Positions 1-11,950 of a DNA stretch of 64,000 bases are shown piece after piece. The position numbers and the translations under genes are program-made. The stretch lies in contig OX485806.1 in NCBI GenBank assembly GCA_950295325.1, positions 42,408,001 through 42,472,000 of the forward strand, in the 5' to 3' direction. The stretch's first letter is position 1. Every line of letters starts with the position of its first letter. This DNA comes from Polytrichum commune (lineage: Eukaryota > Streptophyta > Polytrichopsida > Polytrichales > Polytrichaceae). The notes below the pieces were generated by a model, which did not search any database, was not told the origin of the DNA, and was given only the letters and a program-made list of their open reading frames with translations.

Positions 1-405
1 TGTTAACTAGAAAACTCTAGTAGGTGTCACGAGTGTTAACCGTGTACATCCCACACACGCACATGGTTACCTCCTCATACCTTGGACCTCCAAACTCATA
101 GCTTGGTGACCAAACCCTCCTATACATGCATTTGGAACTCTTCCCTTCGTAGGTAGTCAATGGTTCCATATATGTCCATCCAATCTTGAGTTGATCATCG
201 CATTGCCGGAGCAATACTATATCAACCCTAGCATACTTGGCAATGTTGCGCCCACATGCCAACGCCCGTGGAGGCCGTGCTCTTTTGCAGCAGGCGGGGT
301 TGGTCGGCATGACGCCTTCCCATATAAGCCTCTAGGACTTTAGGCCTGGCCCCTATCCCACAGTCAAGTAATTTTTTGTCTCTCTCCTAAGAGTTGGGGC
401 TAAGT

Positions 406-2908
406 CAAACCTCATAAAATATAGCATATGCCATATATGCCATGAATAAACAAATTATGGCACATTTTTGAGCTTAAATATGGGAAAACTAGCATTTGTA
501 TTGAAATGATTAGAATATGCTGTTTAAAACGTTGAATTGCTTGGAATGCTTTACCCATGCGAGGGATAACGTGGTTAAACCCGTACACTTTGCATTTTTC
601 TCGCACTTTACCACAGAGAAATTGGATTCAACTGATGTAGTATTGGAGAAAACAGACGCCAGTCCACCATAGAATTGGCGCAGGGTGAGGAAATGGGTCT
701 TGACGTTGTTCCACATGTCATTGAAAATTTTTTTTGTGATGGGGAGCATCCAAAATTTCCTTGACAGAGGGTTTGCGAGCATAGGCAAAAAGCAAATCCT
801 TATGATAACACTCGATTTTTTTAATTTGTTTAGTCAACTAAAACTTTTCCAAATGTTGATGGAATGGATCAAGGACATTGCTGATGAAAGCACCTGTTTG
901 CATCTTTACTAATTTGGCGGGCATGACTGGAGGTTCCTCAATTGTTCTGGTGGCATTTTTGTGGTTGCGTTTAGCTTGCACCCTTGAACCATTAGACACG
1001 ATCCATATGACAAAAATTCCAATCTCCTTCACAACGCAAATCTTGTCAACATCAGGTAAACTGTCGAATAGATCGCAAGCCCAACAACCCTGGTCTTGAA
1101 TATCTAGGACAACCGACATTTTCTCCAGCCACCAATCATTGGTTGACATAGCTGTCACCAAATCCATGCCAACCGGCAAATTATCAGTTGTTGTGAGGAT
1201 GCCAAAATTGATGTAGAGGTCAGTGATCAAAATGGACACTTCTTGGCACTATTGAGAGATGACCAAGTTTTGCATTTGTATTGTGGCCAGGGTAACGCTT
1301 ATGGAATCAAAGATATGTAATACTTCTGCAGTAATAATCCACCACACACCTAGAGGAACTTGTAAAGGTTGTTTGTCTTGCACATGTTGATGCAGACGAT
1401 GACGATGTTTCAAAATCCAATGTAGCATTTTGTCGAATGCAACCCATCAGGTGGTGTCTTTGGGGCATTTCAATCCGAATTCAGTAATCAAGTTCACATG
1501 CACACATATATGGATAGAAAATAAATGGGCAATTTTGTAGAAATTGCTATCGTCAACAAATCGAGTGGTTTTTCTTAACAATGAGGTCTAACTGCTGTGG
1601 GACAGATAAGATTTGTAAAATGAGATTTATGCATTAATCTTCAAGCAATCTGTCGATGCCTTCGATTTGACCGGTCATTGTATTTCTCCATCATAGCTGA
1701 TTAAAAATGAGTTTGTCATGCTACAATGAATACATTGCATCAAGAATTGCTGACATTAGTTTGACGTAGTTGACACCTATGTGGCCATTAAAAAAAGGAA
1801 CAAGAACCAGATGAAGATTGATCAAATTCCCTTTGAAACACATTCACGCGCATTGATCGAGCATCAAAATCCCCAAATCAATTGAAGCATCCGCCGTCAA
1901 AGCAAATGCCCACACAAATGAAATGACAATCACGTTGGCGATCATTTCAAAAGCAATAACGACAAGGATGCAGACCAACTGACCTACCATGTGGTCGTTC
2001 AAGCATGCAAGTTTGTGATTCTTGCAGCAATTTTGATATTGGGTGATGACGGCGGTGTTTGGCAGAATGAGCGACCTGTGGAGGTGTGGTCAATAGCAAA
2101 CCAAAAACAAAACAAGTTCATGATCGTGACAAGATATGACCCATTTTCTTAAATGTTGGACAATTTCATGACATTCACCTTGGTGATCGGCGTAAAATTG
2201 TCATCATCCTTGTGTTGCTTTGGATTGAAAAACAACTCGCCAATAAAGGAGTTGACAATATTGGATTGTCAAATGACAAATTTGAGGCGGTTTTTGGCGT
2301 TGTCTACAAACTACTAGATTCCAAAGACTTACTTATCATCAAAAAAAAAATTTCGACTCGGAATTCAGGAGCTGGTAGTTGGCCCAATCGTCGGTGTGTT
2401 GGGAGGTGAGGTGCTGATGCTATTGCTCTGGTCAAAATGGTAACATGTAAATCTTCATAATATTGGTGCATTTGTGCTTGAATCCTGGTCCTACATGGGT
2501 TTCTCGGTCATTGTGGACACAAATTTGGCATTGCACAGTCTTGACAATGCATAATGGTGAACATTTGACAATCTTTAGGTCGTATTCCAACTCGTGCTTG
2601 GTCTAAAATGGGGTCTAGCGACTCATGATGCACGTTGTTTATTGAGGATGAATTGGAAAAAAACAAACTGAGGTTGAAATTATAACCTTGGGTGAACATT
2701 TTGGGAGTGTGGTGTGGCAGAGAGAGGTTGGACCTCAACGGGAGCTCACATTCCTAAAACCTTGCCTCAATGCAAGGGTTTGCAAGCTATAAAAAGGGGG
2801 AGGTTTTACCTCTATTCAAGCTCCCCCTGATCCTTGAATTTAAATTGCACAACTGTACGTGAGCTATAAATGTTTTCACGAATAAAATTCCATGTTTTAT
2901 GAGGTTTG
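406..2908 (-). mobile_element. hAT-type DNA transposon, decayed, inside an LTR
   Basis: The element has imperfect terminal inverted repeats: CAAACCTCATAAAA at 406 and its complement ending at 2908. It is flanked by 8 bp duplications, GGCTAAGT (398-405) and GGCTAGGT (2909-2916), differing at one base. An uninterrupted LTR copy (near 14350) shows the expected empty site. An 8 bp duplication with termini starting CA and ending TG fits the hAT superfamily, and so does the coding relic inside. The alternative of a 9 bp Mutator-type duplication cannot be excluded from the ends alone because one terminal G can be counted either way. Confidence 0.75.
510..1239 (-). pseudogene. hAT transposase C-terminal relic with dimerisation domain
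   Basis: Two minus-strand frames carry remnants of one protein. Frame 838-1239 ends in FISNVLDPFHQHLEKF, and the frame at 510-788 continues with LRQFYGGLASVFSNTTSVES followed by VVKCEKNAK. The second block has the character of the hAT C-terminal dimerisation region, in which a V(F/A)S/N-T-SVES core precedes a short basic stretch. The order is right (upstream block at higher coordinate), but a frame change and stops lie between them around 790-837. No catalytic core could be read farther upstream (1240-2900), which is decayed. Calling it hAT rests on this domain plus the 8 bp target duplication of the enclosing element; the exact subfamily is not determined. Confidence 0.6.
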
Positions 2909-3460
2909 GGCTAGGTGGACATTTTCCTTTAACTGTTGGGGCTAGAGTCGCCCAATGACTTCAAAACTTGATAAATGTTTTGTTTGATCTTGTTTCTATC
3001 AAATAACTAGTCCATTGACATTTACTCTTTCCGTAGATGCCGATAAACTCCTCACTTTCCTCATTCGAGCAAGTATTGAGGGAATTATGATTGTTCTAAC
3101 TTTGGCAGTTTTGCGGGTCACTCTAGGTCACTATTGTCCCACCACAATGTCCCTTGGAGTGTTGGGCCCTGTCCTTAGGTAGCGCCCCATTCAAATTGCC
3201 ATATCTCCTAGCTAACACCTTTGATTAGGAAGTTCTTGAGCATTCTAAATTTTGGACGCCATAAGCTACCCAATGCTTGTGGCTTTACCCTTGTGACTCC
3301 TAGTCTCCATGGATAGGAGGCGTTCTTAACGCCCGAGGCCCTTATTCACATTAGGATCACTTGGGCCCTCTCAACTCTGGCACCACAACTCTCGAATGTC
3401 ATTCTGGGGTCTCCCTTGTGCCCATGGTGTTGCAGGCACTCTTCATGGAGAGGTGCGCAA

Positions 3461-4335
3461 TAAATAGGATATGGCCCACAAACCCTTTTCTGTACCAACA
3501 TTCATCATAGATTCATTCTTATTGTAACACCCCATGCAGTCTTGAACTCCATTACTACCACTCCGCCCATGCATTCAATATAAAAATCTAGGTCTTACGA
3601 CAACACTTACACCACCCAATGGGCATAAAAAAGCCTATCCCACCCACCAAGCTCTCAAATTGTAATAAAACACTACATTGGGCCAAAATGATGGTACACA
3701 AGGACCTTAATATTCTCATCCTACCCCACAAATATTGATATAACAAAGAACACCCCTTCACTAGCTGCAACCTTGAGATCAATTTGGGGTGTAATTTAAT
3801 ATTTGCCCACTTCAATGCAGACATCCTTAAAGACTTTTCCAAACGGGTTTCCAACATACCTATCCATAACCAAATCTAAAATAATTATGATCCTCTGTAT
3901 ACACAAATTCAAGAGCCCCTCCCTTATCACCCCAAGATTTAGGTTTTGTCTTGACAATACATTACACTTAACAAATTTGCCCTTTACACAAAATTGCAAC
4001 CCATTGGATAGATCCACTAAGGTCAAGCTATCCAAGAAATGAAACACATCCCACTCCTTCCTATTATGATTAATCCAATTCTTGTTCTGTCATAGCCTCA
4101 ATCTACACACAACCGTAACTCAATTATCCCACCTTCACACCTATTACACAAATAATTTCCTCACCTCTCTTGCCATGGCAATGAAGATTCTACATGCAAT
4201 GTTAACGGTACGTTGAAATTATTATTTTAAAACTATCCAAAGGAGTCAAATCAACTAGTTTGGATAAGGGATAAGATATTACTGAAAGAAAATTATTGTT
4301 GGAAGTGAAGTTAGAAATAAAAGTAGGCAGTTTAA
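3461..4335. other. No recognisable gene between solo LTR copies 1 and 2
   Basis: AT-rich sequence with only short overlapping open frames on both strands. None has a recognisable motif or a convincing coding character. Confidence 0.5.
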
Positions 4336-4340
4336 ATAAG

Positions 4341-5271
4341 TGTCACACACCTCTCCATGAGGAATTTCCGCAACACCATGGGCATAAGGGGGACCTTGGA
4401 GTGACACCCGGGACTTGTGGCGCCATTGGTGAGAGCGCCCAAGTGACCCTAGTGTGGATAAGGGCCCCAAGTGTTGGGAACGCCTCTCACCCACGAAGAC
4501 TAGGAGTCACCTGGGTAAGGCTATGAGTAGCTTGTGGCGTCCGAATTCTAGAATGATCAAGAACACCTTAATCAGAGGTGTAAGCTATGAGATATGGCAA
4601 TTTGAGTGAGGCATTGCCTAGGGACAACACCCTTGGAAAACACTGACCCGGAATGGTGTATGGGATTGCCTAGGTTTGAATAGGTATAACTGGTTTAAAT
4701 ACTTGCTTGAATGGGGCAAATGAGGAGCCTAGTGGCATGAACGTGAGGAGTACATGTCAATAGAGGGGTTGTTTGATAGCACCAAAAATCATATGAAGAG
4801 GTTATGGTGGTTCGAAGTCGCTGGGGCTTCTAGCCCCAACAGCTAAGGGGAAATATCTACTTGGCCCCAACCCTTATAAACAGACAAAATGATACTTGAT
4901 GGTGGGGTAGGGGCCTTGCCCAAAGTCCTAGAGGCTTATACGAGTGAGGTGGGTTTGCCGACCGACCCCACCGGAACATACTTGGCAACTAAGCTTCAGG
5001 TTGTTGTAGTGTTGCTTCGGCAACATGATGATCAATTTAAGAGTGGCTTTTCATGGATGGAAATCCATATCTAACCTTTGGCTACTAACTAAGGGAAGAG
5101 TCCCAAAATCATGTGTTGGAGGGTTTGGTGATCAAACCATGAATTTGGAGGTCCGCGGTATGGGGAGCCAATCATGCACGTGTGTGGGTTGTGCATGTTA
5201 GCGTTTGTGACACTTGCTAGAGTTGGAAAGTGGTCAAGATAAGTTAAGGAAATGTAGCAAGGGTTGTGACA
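4341..5271 (+). repeat. Solo LTR copy 2, complete, with 5 bp target duplication
   Basis: The 931 bp unit starts TGTCACAC and ends GTTGTGACA, the short inverted TG...CA ends of an LTR. It is flanked by the identical 5 bp ATAAG at 4336-4340 and 5272-5276. No internal retroelement sequence follows, so this is a solo LTR left by LTR-LTR recombination. It is the best-preserved copy of the family in the window and contains the uninterrupted site into which the CACTA-type element of copy 3 inserted (near 5052). Confidence 0.85.
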
Positions 5272-5276
5272 ATAAG

Positions 5277-6153
5277 AATAGAAAATAATATTTAAGTGGC
5301 GGGAAACAATGTCAAATGTGACCAATATATATAGAGGTTTTGTTTGTCATTACCATTTTGAATCAATGAATGAAAATGTTGCTGGAAATCCTTATTGTGA
5401 GTCTATGAACCTTGAATTAAAGATTATCTAGTAGTGGTGGTGTACCAATCATGTGGGCTAATGTTAGCCATATTGAGGATCTTTAACTAGTGGTAAGGTC
5501 AATCATGCTTACAAGGTGTTGGATCCAGAACTATATAAAGTTGCAAAATGATTGGAGGTAGAGAGTAATAGTTTTATATGTTAATTGGTAGGTGGTAACA
5601 CGAAATATTAAATGAATGTTGAGAGATATTAAAAAAGTTGGGGTTTTCAAGGTGATAAGTGGTTAATGGAAAAATTGGCATCCTGAAGAACAAACAGTAG
5701 TACTCATGGTAGAAAGGGGGCTACCAATACTTAAGGTTGGAATAGATAGTTAAGTATTTCCAAGAATTATGGATAAAGAATACAGTGTCAATTATTGGAA
5801 TCAAGGTAAAAAATTAGTTAATAGTTGTATATAAAGAAGTGCCCGATAGTAATGATAACATAAATATATCGGTAATGAGCCGTTGTACAAATCTTGTCTA
5901 GTAATCTATGGATTGAATACAAAGTAGTTACAATCAAAAACATTCACGCACACTTAAGAATGTTTGGTAACGAGGTTGCCGCTAAGGATGCCATATTTGG
6001 AGCTTAACGGCCCCCCCAATCTACACCGCACACAACACCTCTTTCTTGGCATTCACCATACTCCACCATAAGGCACCTTAAACCCTACCTGTAGAAAAAT
6101 TACACCCGTCAACTGACAACCATAATATTGTTCACATGTAGTAAACTTGCTCA
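5277..6153. other. No recognisable gene between solo LTR copies 2 and 3
   Basis: Low-complexity AT-rich DNA. I see no coding frame, inverted repeat or tandem array that I can support. Confidence 0.45.
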
Positions 6154-7049
6154 ACAATTGTCGCGCACCTCTCCATAAGGAGTGCCCACAACGCCGTGGG
6201 TACAAACAAAACCTTGGAGTGACACCTAAGATTTGTGGCGCCATTAGTGAGAGGGCCCAAGTGATCCTAGTGTGGATGAGGGCCCCTGGTGTTGAAAACA
6301 CCTCCCACCCACGGAGACTAAGAGTCACCTCGGTAAGGCTATGAATTATGAGTAGCTTATGGCGTCCAAATTCTAGAATGCTCAAAAATACCTCAATTAG
6401 AGGTGTGAGCTAGGAGATATGGCAATTTGAATGGGGTTGCGTCCCGGGATTGTGCCTTGGGACAGCAGTGACCTGGAAGTGATGCCTGGGATTGCCTAGG
6501 TTTGAACAGGCATAACTTCCTCAAAACTTGCGTGATGGGGCAAGTGTGGGTCCAGCGGCATGTACGTGAAGAATAAATGTCGATAAAGAGGTCGTTTGGT
6601 AGCATCAAAGATCATACAAAGAAGTTGTGGTGTTTTGATGGACTGCAGGTTTTTATGCTTCGGATTGTTGTAGTATTGCTTTGGCAAGACGATGATCAAC
6701 TCAAGAGTGGACTTCCATCACTAGTAGAAAATTTTGCGTCCGGATCAACAAAAAAGTGTTGGTCGCGGTTGTTACTTAGGACGCGTTGACCTGGACACTC
6801 TGTAACACGGTTTTGTTGATCTGTTCTGTTGATCTGGTCATCAAAAGTTTACCAACAAAAATAAAAATAAAAATAAAAATAAAAATCAATTTTTTAACTT
6901 TCCGGATTTTCCGGAAAATTTTATTTTTTACGGCCTGGATGTTTGGGCAAAAAAAATTAATTTCAGACTACTACCACAGCACAAACTACGTCCCCATCAA
7001 CTCCAACATACTCGCCTAGGCTTGCTAGGCTAGGCTAGAGGTCATAGTT

Positions 7050-7118
7050 GCAAGCCAAGGGATTGGAACCCCCAACCTTGGGCTTCCCACTTGGTGGTTC
7101 TAACCACCAAGTCAACAC
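7050..7118 (-). other. tRNA-like segment, possible SINE head or decayed tRNA
   Basis: On the minus strand a box-A-like GGTGGTTAGAACC (complement of 7096-7110) is followed about 35 bases later by GGGGTTCCAATCCC (complement of 7059-7072), which resembles a T-arm/box B. The spacing suits a tRNA-derived promoter. I cannot fold a complete, well-paired cloverleaf, so a functional tRNA is unlikely. It lies within the CACTA-type element. Confidence 0.35.
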
Positions 7119-7619
7119 ACTTTCTTGATATAAAGGGAGTGCTTTAAACCCTTTTATAGTGCACCCTCCATAAATGTTACACCTATAAGTGTTAACCCTC
7201 TCTAAATGTTAACTTTCTTCTACTACCCACATATTGCACACTATAAATGTTAAACGTGTTAATTGTTAACAAAATGGTACTCCCTTCTTTGTAAATTTAA
7301 CTTTATAAATGTTAACAAATGAAATACAACCATGAGGTGGATGATAAAGACTACACATTCAATTACCAAAGAACCATTGATTCATACTTCACCCATGATT
7401 TGTAAACTTGATATTGAAATAAAGTTTTAATTGGGTTTGCAATTTTATGAATGGTATTCTCTCACAAGCACTCTTCACAATTGCTTATATTTATAAATGT
7501 TAAGATTTGTATATTGCTCAAAAAAATAATTTTATGATTGTTAGATGTTAACACCTTTATAAATGTTAACTTTGATCCACTCCCGGAGGTTAACATTTAT
7601 AGAGGGTAGACTGTATGTG

Positions 7620-8160
7620 AGGAACACTTCAAACCTATTTACAATATATTTTGATATATACTATTTAAACAAATTCTTAGTATATACGTATATCCTAAAA
7701 TAGATTATTTATGTATATTATGAAATATACTATTTATGTGTTTTTTGACACATACTATTTACGTATATTTTGACATGTTCTATATACATATATTCTGAAA
7801 TGTAGTATTTACTTATATTCTAAAATATAATATTAACATATCTTCAAAAATATACTAAAAATAATATATTGCAAGTTATACTATAAATAATGTATTTCAG
7901 AATACACTATTTATAGTATAATATATCATATCATATTTTTAATATATTGCAGATTGTACTATTTATAGTATATTTTAAACTATACTATTTTAAGTATATT
8001 ACAGATTATACTATTTATACTATGTTATGTAATATACTATTTATACTTTATTATGTAATATACTATTTATAATATAATCTGCATACACTATTTATAGTAT
8101 ACCCTGCACTATATTATTTATAGTATAATCTGCAATATATTATTTACAGTATTTAGTAGT
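7620..8160. repeat. AT-rich degenerate tandem repeat
   Basis: Many variants of the words TATACTATTTA and TAGTATATT recur in both orientations, forming a degenerate, partly palindromic AT-rich tract in the middle of the CACTA-type element. Confidence 0.6.
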
Positions 8161-8653
8161 ATTCAAGATTCCAAAAGATTCCAATGGTTTAAAAAGATTT
8201 CAAAATACTCGAAAATTTTCCAAAAGGATAATGGAATATTCTAAAGACCCTAATTTTGCGTGAGTTTTGTTGATTTGGCCATTGTACTACTCGAATCAAC
8301 AAAAAGTAGGCACCAAACTGTTGGTTTTGGCAAGAAGTTACAAATTCAGTGAAATAGGTCATTGCAGTGCCCAAATCAACACAAATCTGTTGATTTTCTG
8401 TTGATTTGGTCATGATTTTCTAGTAGTGCATGGATGGAAATCCACATCTAACCATTGGCTTCATATTAAAAGGAGAGTCCCGAATGTATGTGTAGGAGGG
8501 TTTGGTGATCAAGCCATGAGTTTGGAAGTCCGCAGTATGAGAAGCTAACCATGCATGTGCGTGGGATGTGCAGGTTAACGCTCGTGGCACTTGCTAGAAT
8601 TGGATACCGGTCAAAATAAGTTAAGGAAAGCTAGCAAAGGTTGGGACAGCAAT

Positions 8654-11600
8654 GCACCTCTCTATTAACCCTTTCCAATGATTTTTTGTGACCACCCCAA
8701 TGGAAAAACATACAAATCACACAAACCTATTTAACTTCAATACGACCAATATATGGGCAACCAAAGAAAACACATCATCTAGCCCGTCCAATTTTCCTCC
8801 CTCCTTTGCAACCTATGCCCACTATAAGAAAATGACATATGCATTTATGTTTCCTGATTTGCACAAACACCATCCTCAATAACATCCGAACAACCCAATA
8901 AAGCAAAATATATGTCATATAAAGACATTTGCAATGAATGCCAACACCAACTATGCACCTAGAGAACACACTCCCTAGCAATGATCGGGGAGAACCGACG
9001 GCTAGTGTATTATCAGCCGATGGATTTCCCCTCATAGCCGGTCCAAATTTCCAACCATCGGATGGCAATCCGATTGTAATTTCAATCCTCCGGCAATTAG
9101 CCGATGTACTAGAAAATGTCCCGGAAATTTAGCCGATTCATCTTGTGAGTTACCGGATTTTAGCCGGAAGAAGTACTCAAGTACTGGCCGATACCCGGGA
9201 AATGGTAACCAATACCCTCCTGGTCATGAGCAGGGGTATCATGCATGTATGGAGGCCATGAGCATGGGTATCAGCCGTGTATGGAGGGATGCAGGTTCGA
9301 ACTTCGCACCTCCCTCGACGCGCACTTCAACTTCCTGCTTTCGACTGAGTCCTCTTGCAAAGCTCCAAGCTTACAACTCCATCATCTACTAGCCTCTCTC
9401 ACTTCTGCTCAGTTAGGCTCACAATTTTCGTTGAGTTATGACCGTCATTCAAAACAACAAATTCCATCACCCTGCACAGGAGCTATACTATCAGCACATG
9501 GCAATCATCCGACGTTGGTGAAAGGAGGCCGACACTCAGGGAACATCCACAGTTTCGCCGAGGTTTTGTGTTTTGCCATGATTGTTTTGTGTTTAGGGTT
9601 TGCTCTGAGATCAGGTGGGGAAGTTTGTTGTTTGTATCGGTATTGAAAACACTAGGATCTTGACCGTTCTCAAGTGATTTTCTTGAACTCAACAGGTGAT
9701 ATCTCAAACAGAACTGGTGATCTCTCAAAACTCTAAAGGTTATTTCTCAAACCCAAACGGTGATTTCTCTAAACTCAACCAATGATTTCTCAAACTCAAA
9801 CCAAGGATATTAACTCTTCAAATTTAAAGTTTTGAACATGCATTTCTTTTCACTTATTCAAGATTTTGTACTAAGAAATGATTTCTAATAAATTTTCATA
9901 CATTTTTTAAACAATTAGTGCCGATATGAATTCCATTTAATCGGATCTTGGCCGATGAAAATATGAAAATATAGGCAATTGGCCGATTGATTTTACAAAA
10001 GACCGGCTCTTGCCGATGTAAATTGGAAAACAACCGACCCTTCGTAGCAACTACCGGCAATTAGCCACTAAGGCTTCAAAAACTTCCCGAACTCTGCTCC
10101 CTAGATGACTATACCTATGCCTCTGCACCACAAAACCCTACCAATGCAAGGCCATACCCAGACCCAACACCCTATAATCATCAAGACCTCCCCAATATAA
10201 ACCACAGTATACCACCCAAAACTCTAGCATTTATTTCAATGAATTCACATTTAGACAAGATCACATCACCACTAATACTACCCAATGGGACATGGGTATA
10301 TGCCATTCACTATCCTCCAAGCATGCATATGAAGAGGCATCCATATGAACAACAACCTTTTCAAAAAAATTATGAGCAGTAAGCTTTGAGGATTGGAGCA
10401 AGCATGAGGAACTCCAAGAGACGAGGGGTTGAAGTGGCGGAGCTTCGCGTTGTTGTTCCCCCCATGAATGCCCCATAAACTCCCAAAAGCTAAAGGACAT
10501 GCAACTACCCTACATAAGGACTATTGCATCAACCAACAACTAACTCAACCTACTCTAGGCGGACTCTTATTATTGATTCACCCAACCACACATTTGTCAT
10601 AACACTCATAAAGGCAAGATTGTTTCACCCAAGCTCCGCTAACTTTGCCCAACGAACACTACTTAACAGGGAAGTTCCCACCTTCAACATCATTGTTTTT
10701 TGCACGCACCAAAGCTGTAATTACAACGTCAAGACGCTAAGGTGATGAGCTGTGAAGCTGATGTAAGGAGTCATGAGCTGATGATGCAACCCACAATGTG
10801 CAGAGCGATCCAAAACCCACATATATAAGAAAATATACGATGCACAAAGAGGAGAGACCCAAGACCTATTTGAAGCCATCCAAACTTTGACGATTGAATC
10901 ACAACCCACTCAGCGAATCAACATCTAAGACAAGTGAGATTGTAGTACTAATATCTGAAATGCAAGTGAGGATGAAGGTAGCAGGCAAGGATTACGAATT
11001 TAGCAGAGCTCTGCCCAAAGGATTGGAGACCATGCAATCTATACACTCAGCAAAAGAGCATCGAGAGACATAGCTGAGTACTTTGAGCCTATGCGTGAGG
11101 ACTGAAGTAAGCTGTGAACTTACTTGGGATATGCACCAAATCAAAGTTTCTAAGTTAGTGAAGATCTACACATATCACAGTAGATCCACCAAGAAGCGCT
11201 TAGCAGATCATAGTAGTAGATTTGACCAAAGAATTGCAAAACTTGCAATCTAGAAGATCTAGAATATCTATCAGAAGTCTGCAAACACTGAGACTAGCTA
11301 AGATCCTCGCAGCCCGTTCGTGAGTTGAGAGAGCCGGAGCGCTAGGAAGTTTTGGGCTGCACTACATAAACTTGTGAACTTTTTCTGAATTGAAGCCGTA
11401 GATCGGAAGTTTTTGACCAAAAAGCTCTGCTTTAGAAAATAAGGATACCATTGAAGCTCTATGAAGTTCAGGGAGCTGCAAAATTGAGAGAACTATGACT
11501 TTGAGAGCTACAAACTTCAGTTAAATTCTCTGTGAGTACTACAAATCGCCAGCTGCGACTACAATTAGATTGAAAATTAATCGAGCTGTTATCAAGGACT
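8654..11600. other. Non-coding stretch with minor repeats
   Basis: I see no supportable gene. Noted: clusters of the words GCCGAT/CCGG at 8985-9200 and 9915-10070; a 32 bp direct duplication (about 9226-9288) followed by GGTTCGAAC at about 9294, which resembles a tRNA box B; and a degenerate ~25 bp repeat of the type GTGATTTCTCAAAC at 9680-9795. The frame at 8938-9132 has some protein-like character (ILRQLADVLENVPE near its end) and might be the start of a decayed gag, but this is weak. Confidence 0.4.
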
Positions 11601-11633
11601 CTATGCGTGAAATGTCACTTATTGCCAACTCAC

Positions 11634-11950
11634 GAAAAAGCTGCACCCGGAGATATCTATGGAAGAGTTTGGACCAAAAATCTGCACCCTTTGCATTTGG
11701 AGAGTCATCTCTCGACGAAGTTGCATCCGGAGAAATTTGTGGAAGAGTTTGGATGAGAAACCAACATCCCTTATATTCAGAGAGTCATTTCCAAAGAAGC
11801 TGCACATGGAGGAGTCCGTGGTAAAGTTTGGACAAACAAATTGCACCCTTTGCATATGGAGATTCACCTTTCAAAGAATTTGCACCCGAAAGAACTTGTG
11901 GAAGAATCCAGAAGAAAGATCTGCACTATTTGCATTTGGAGATGTCCTAA
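11634..11950 (+). repeat. ~80 bp tandem repeat, four copies
   Basis: The block starting GCTGCACCCGGAG recurs at about 11640, 11719, 11798 and 11878, a period of 79-80 bp. Each copy carries variants of GTGGAAGAGTTTGGA and TGCACCCTTTGCAT. A frame stays open through it (11659-12030) and gives a repetitive peptide. This is probably a by-product of a period that is nearly a multiple of three, not a gene. Confidence 0.65.

Larger units (their letters stand above)
1..3460 (-). repeat. Solo LTR copy 1, truncated by the window edge and split by a hAT element
   Basis: Bases 1-405 and 2909-3460 are two halves of one copy of the ~0.95 kb LTR family also found at 4341, 6159 and 13920. They match copy 4 (13920-14888) in the same order, for example around 160-260 against 14145-14245 and 3120-3460 against 14535-14880. 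The outer end begins before the window. The halves are separated exactly by the inserted element at 406-2908. I see no coding sequence in the LTR. Strand is set by the TG end lying at the right-hand side. Confidence 0.75.
6719..8428. mobile_element. Non-autonomous CACTA-type transposon
   Basis: The 1710 bp element begins CACTAGTAGAAAAT and ends with the complement of CACTACTAGAAAAT. It has a 3 bp target duplication CAT at 6716-6718 and 8429-8431. CACTA ends and a 3 bp duplication are hallmarks of the CACTA (En/Spm) superfamily. Both subterminal regions carry repeated, oppositely oriented GATCAACA/TGTTGATC-like words (6748-6835 and 8260-8412), as is usual for transposase-binding subterminal arrays. 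Deleting the element restores the sequence found uninterrupted at 5038-5075. No transposase is encoded. Strand cannot be assigned. Confidence 0.85.
6159..8648 (+). repeat. Solo LTR copy 3, interrupted by a CACTA-type element
   Basis: The unit starts TGTCGCGCACC at 6159 and ends GGGACA at 8648. It has near-matching 5 bp flanks, ACAAT (6154-6158) and GCAAT (8649-8653). Removing 6719-8431 leaves ~780 bp that aligns with copy 2. About 150 bp of copy 2 (roughly 4815-4980) is missing here. It carries the same marker blocks as the other copies. Confidence 0.8.

Noticed and set aside
9280-9310. tRNA gene suggested by GGTTCGAAC
   Set aside because: No matching box A at proper spacing and no cloverleaf stems could be drawn.
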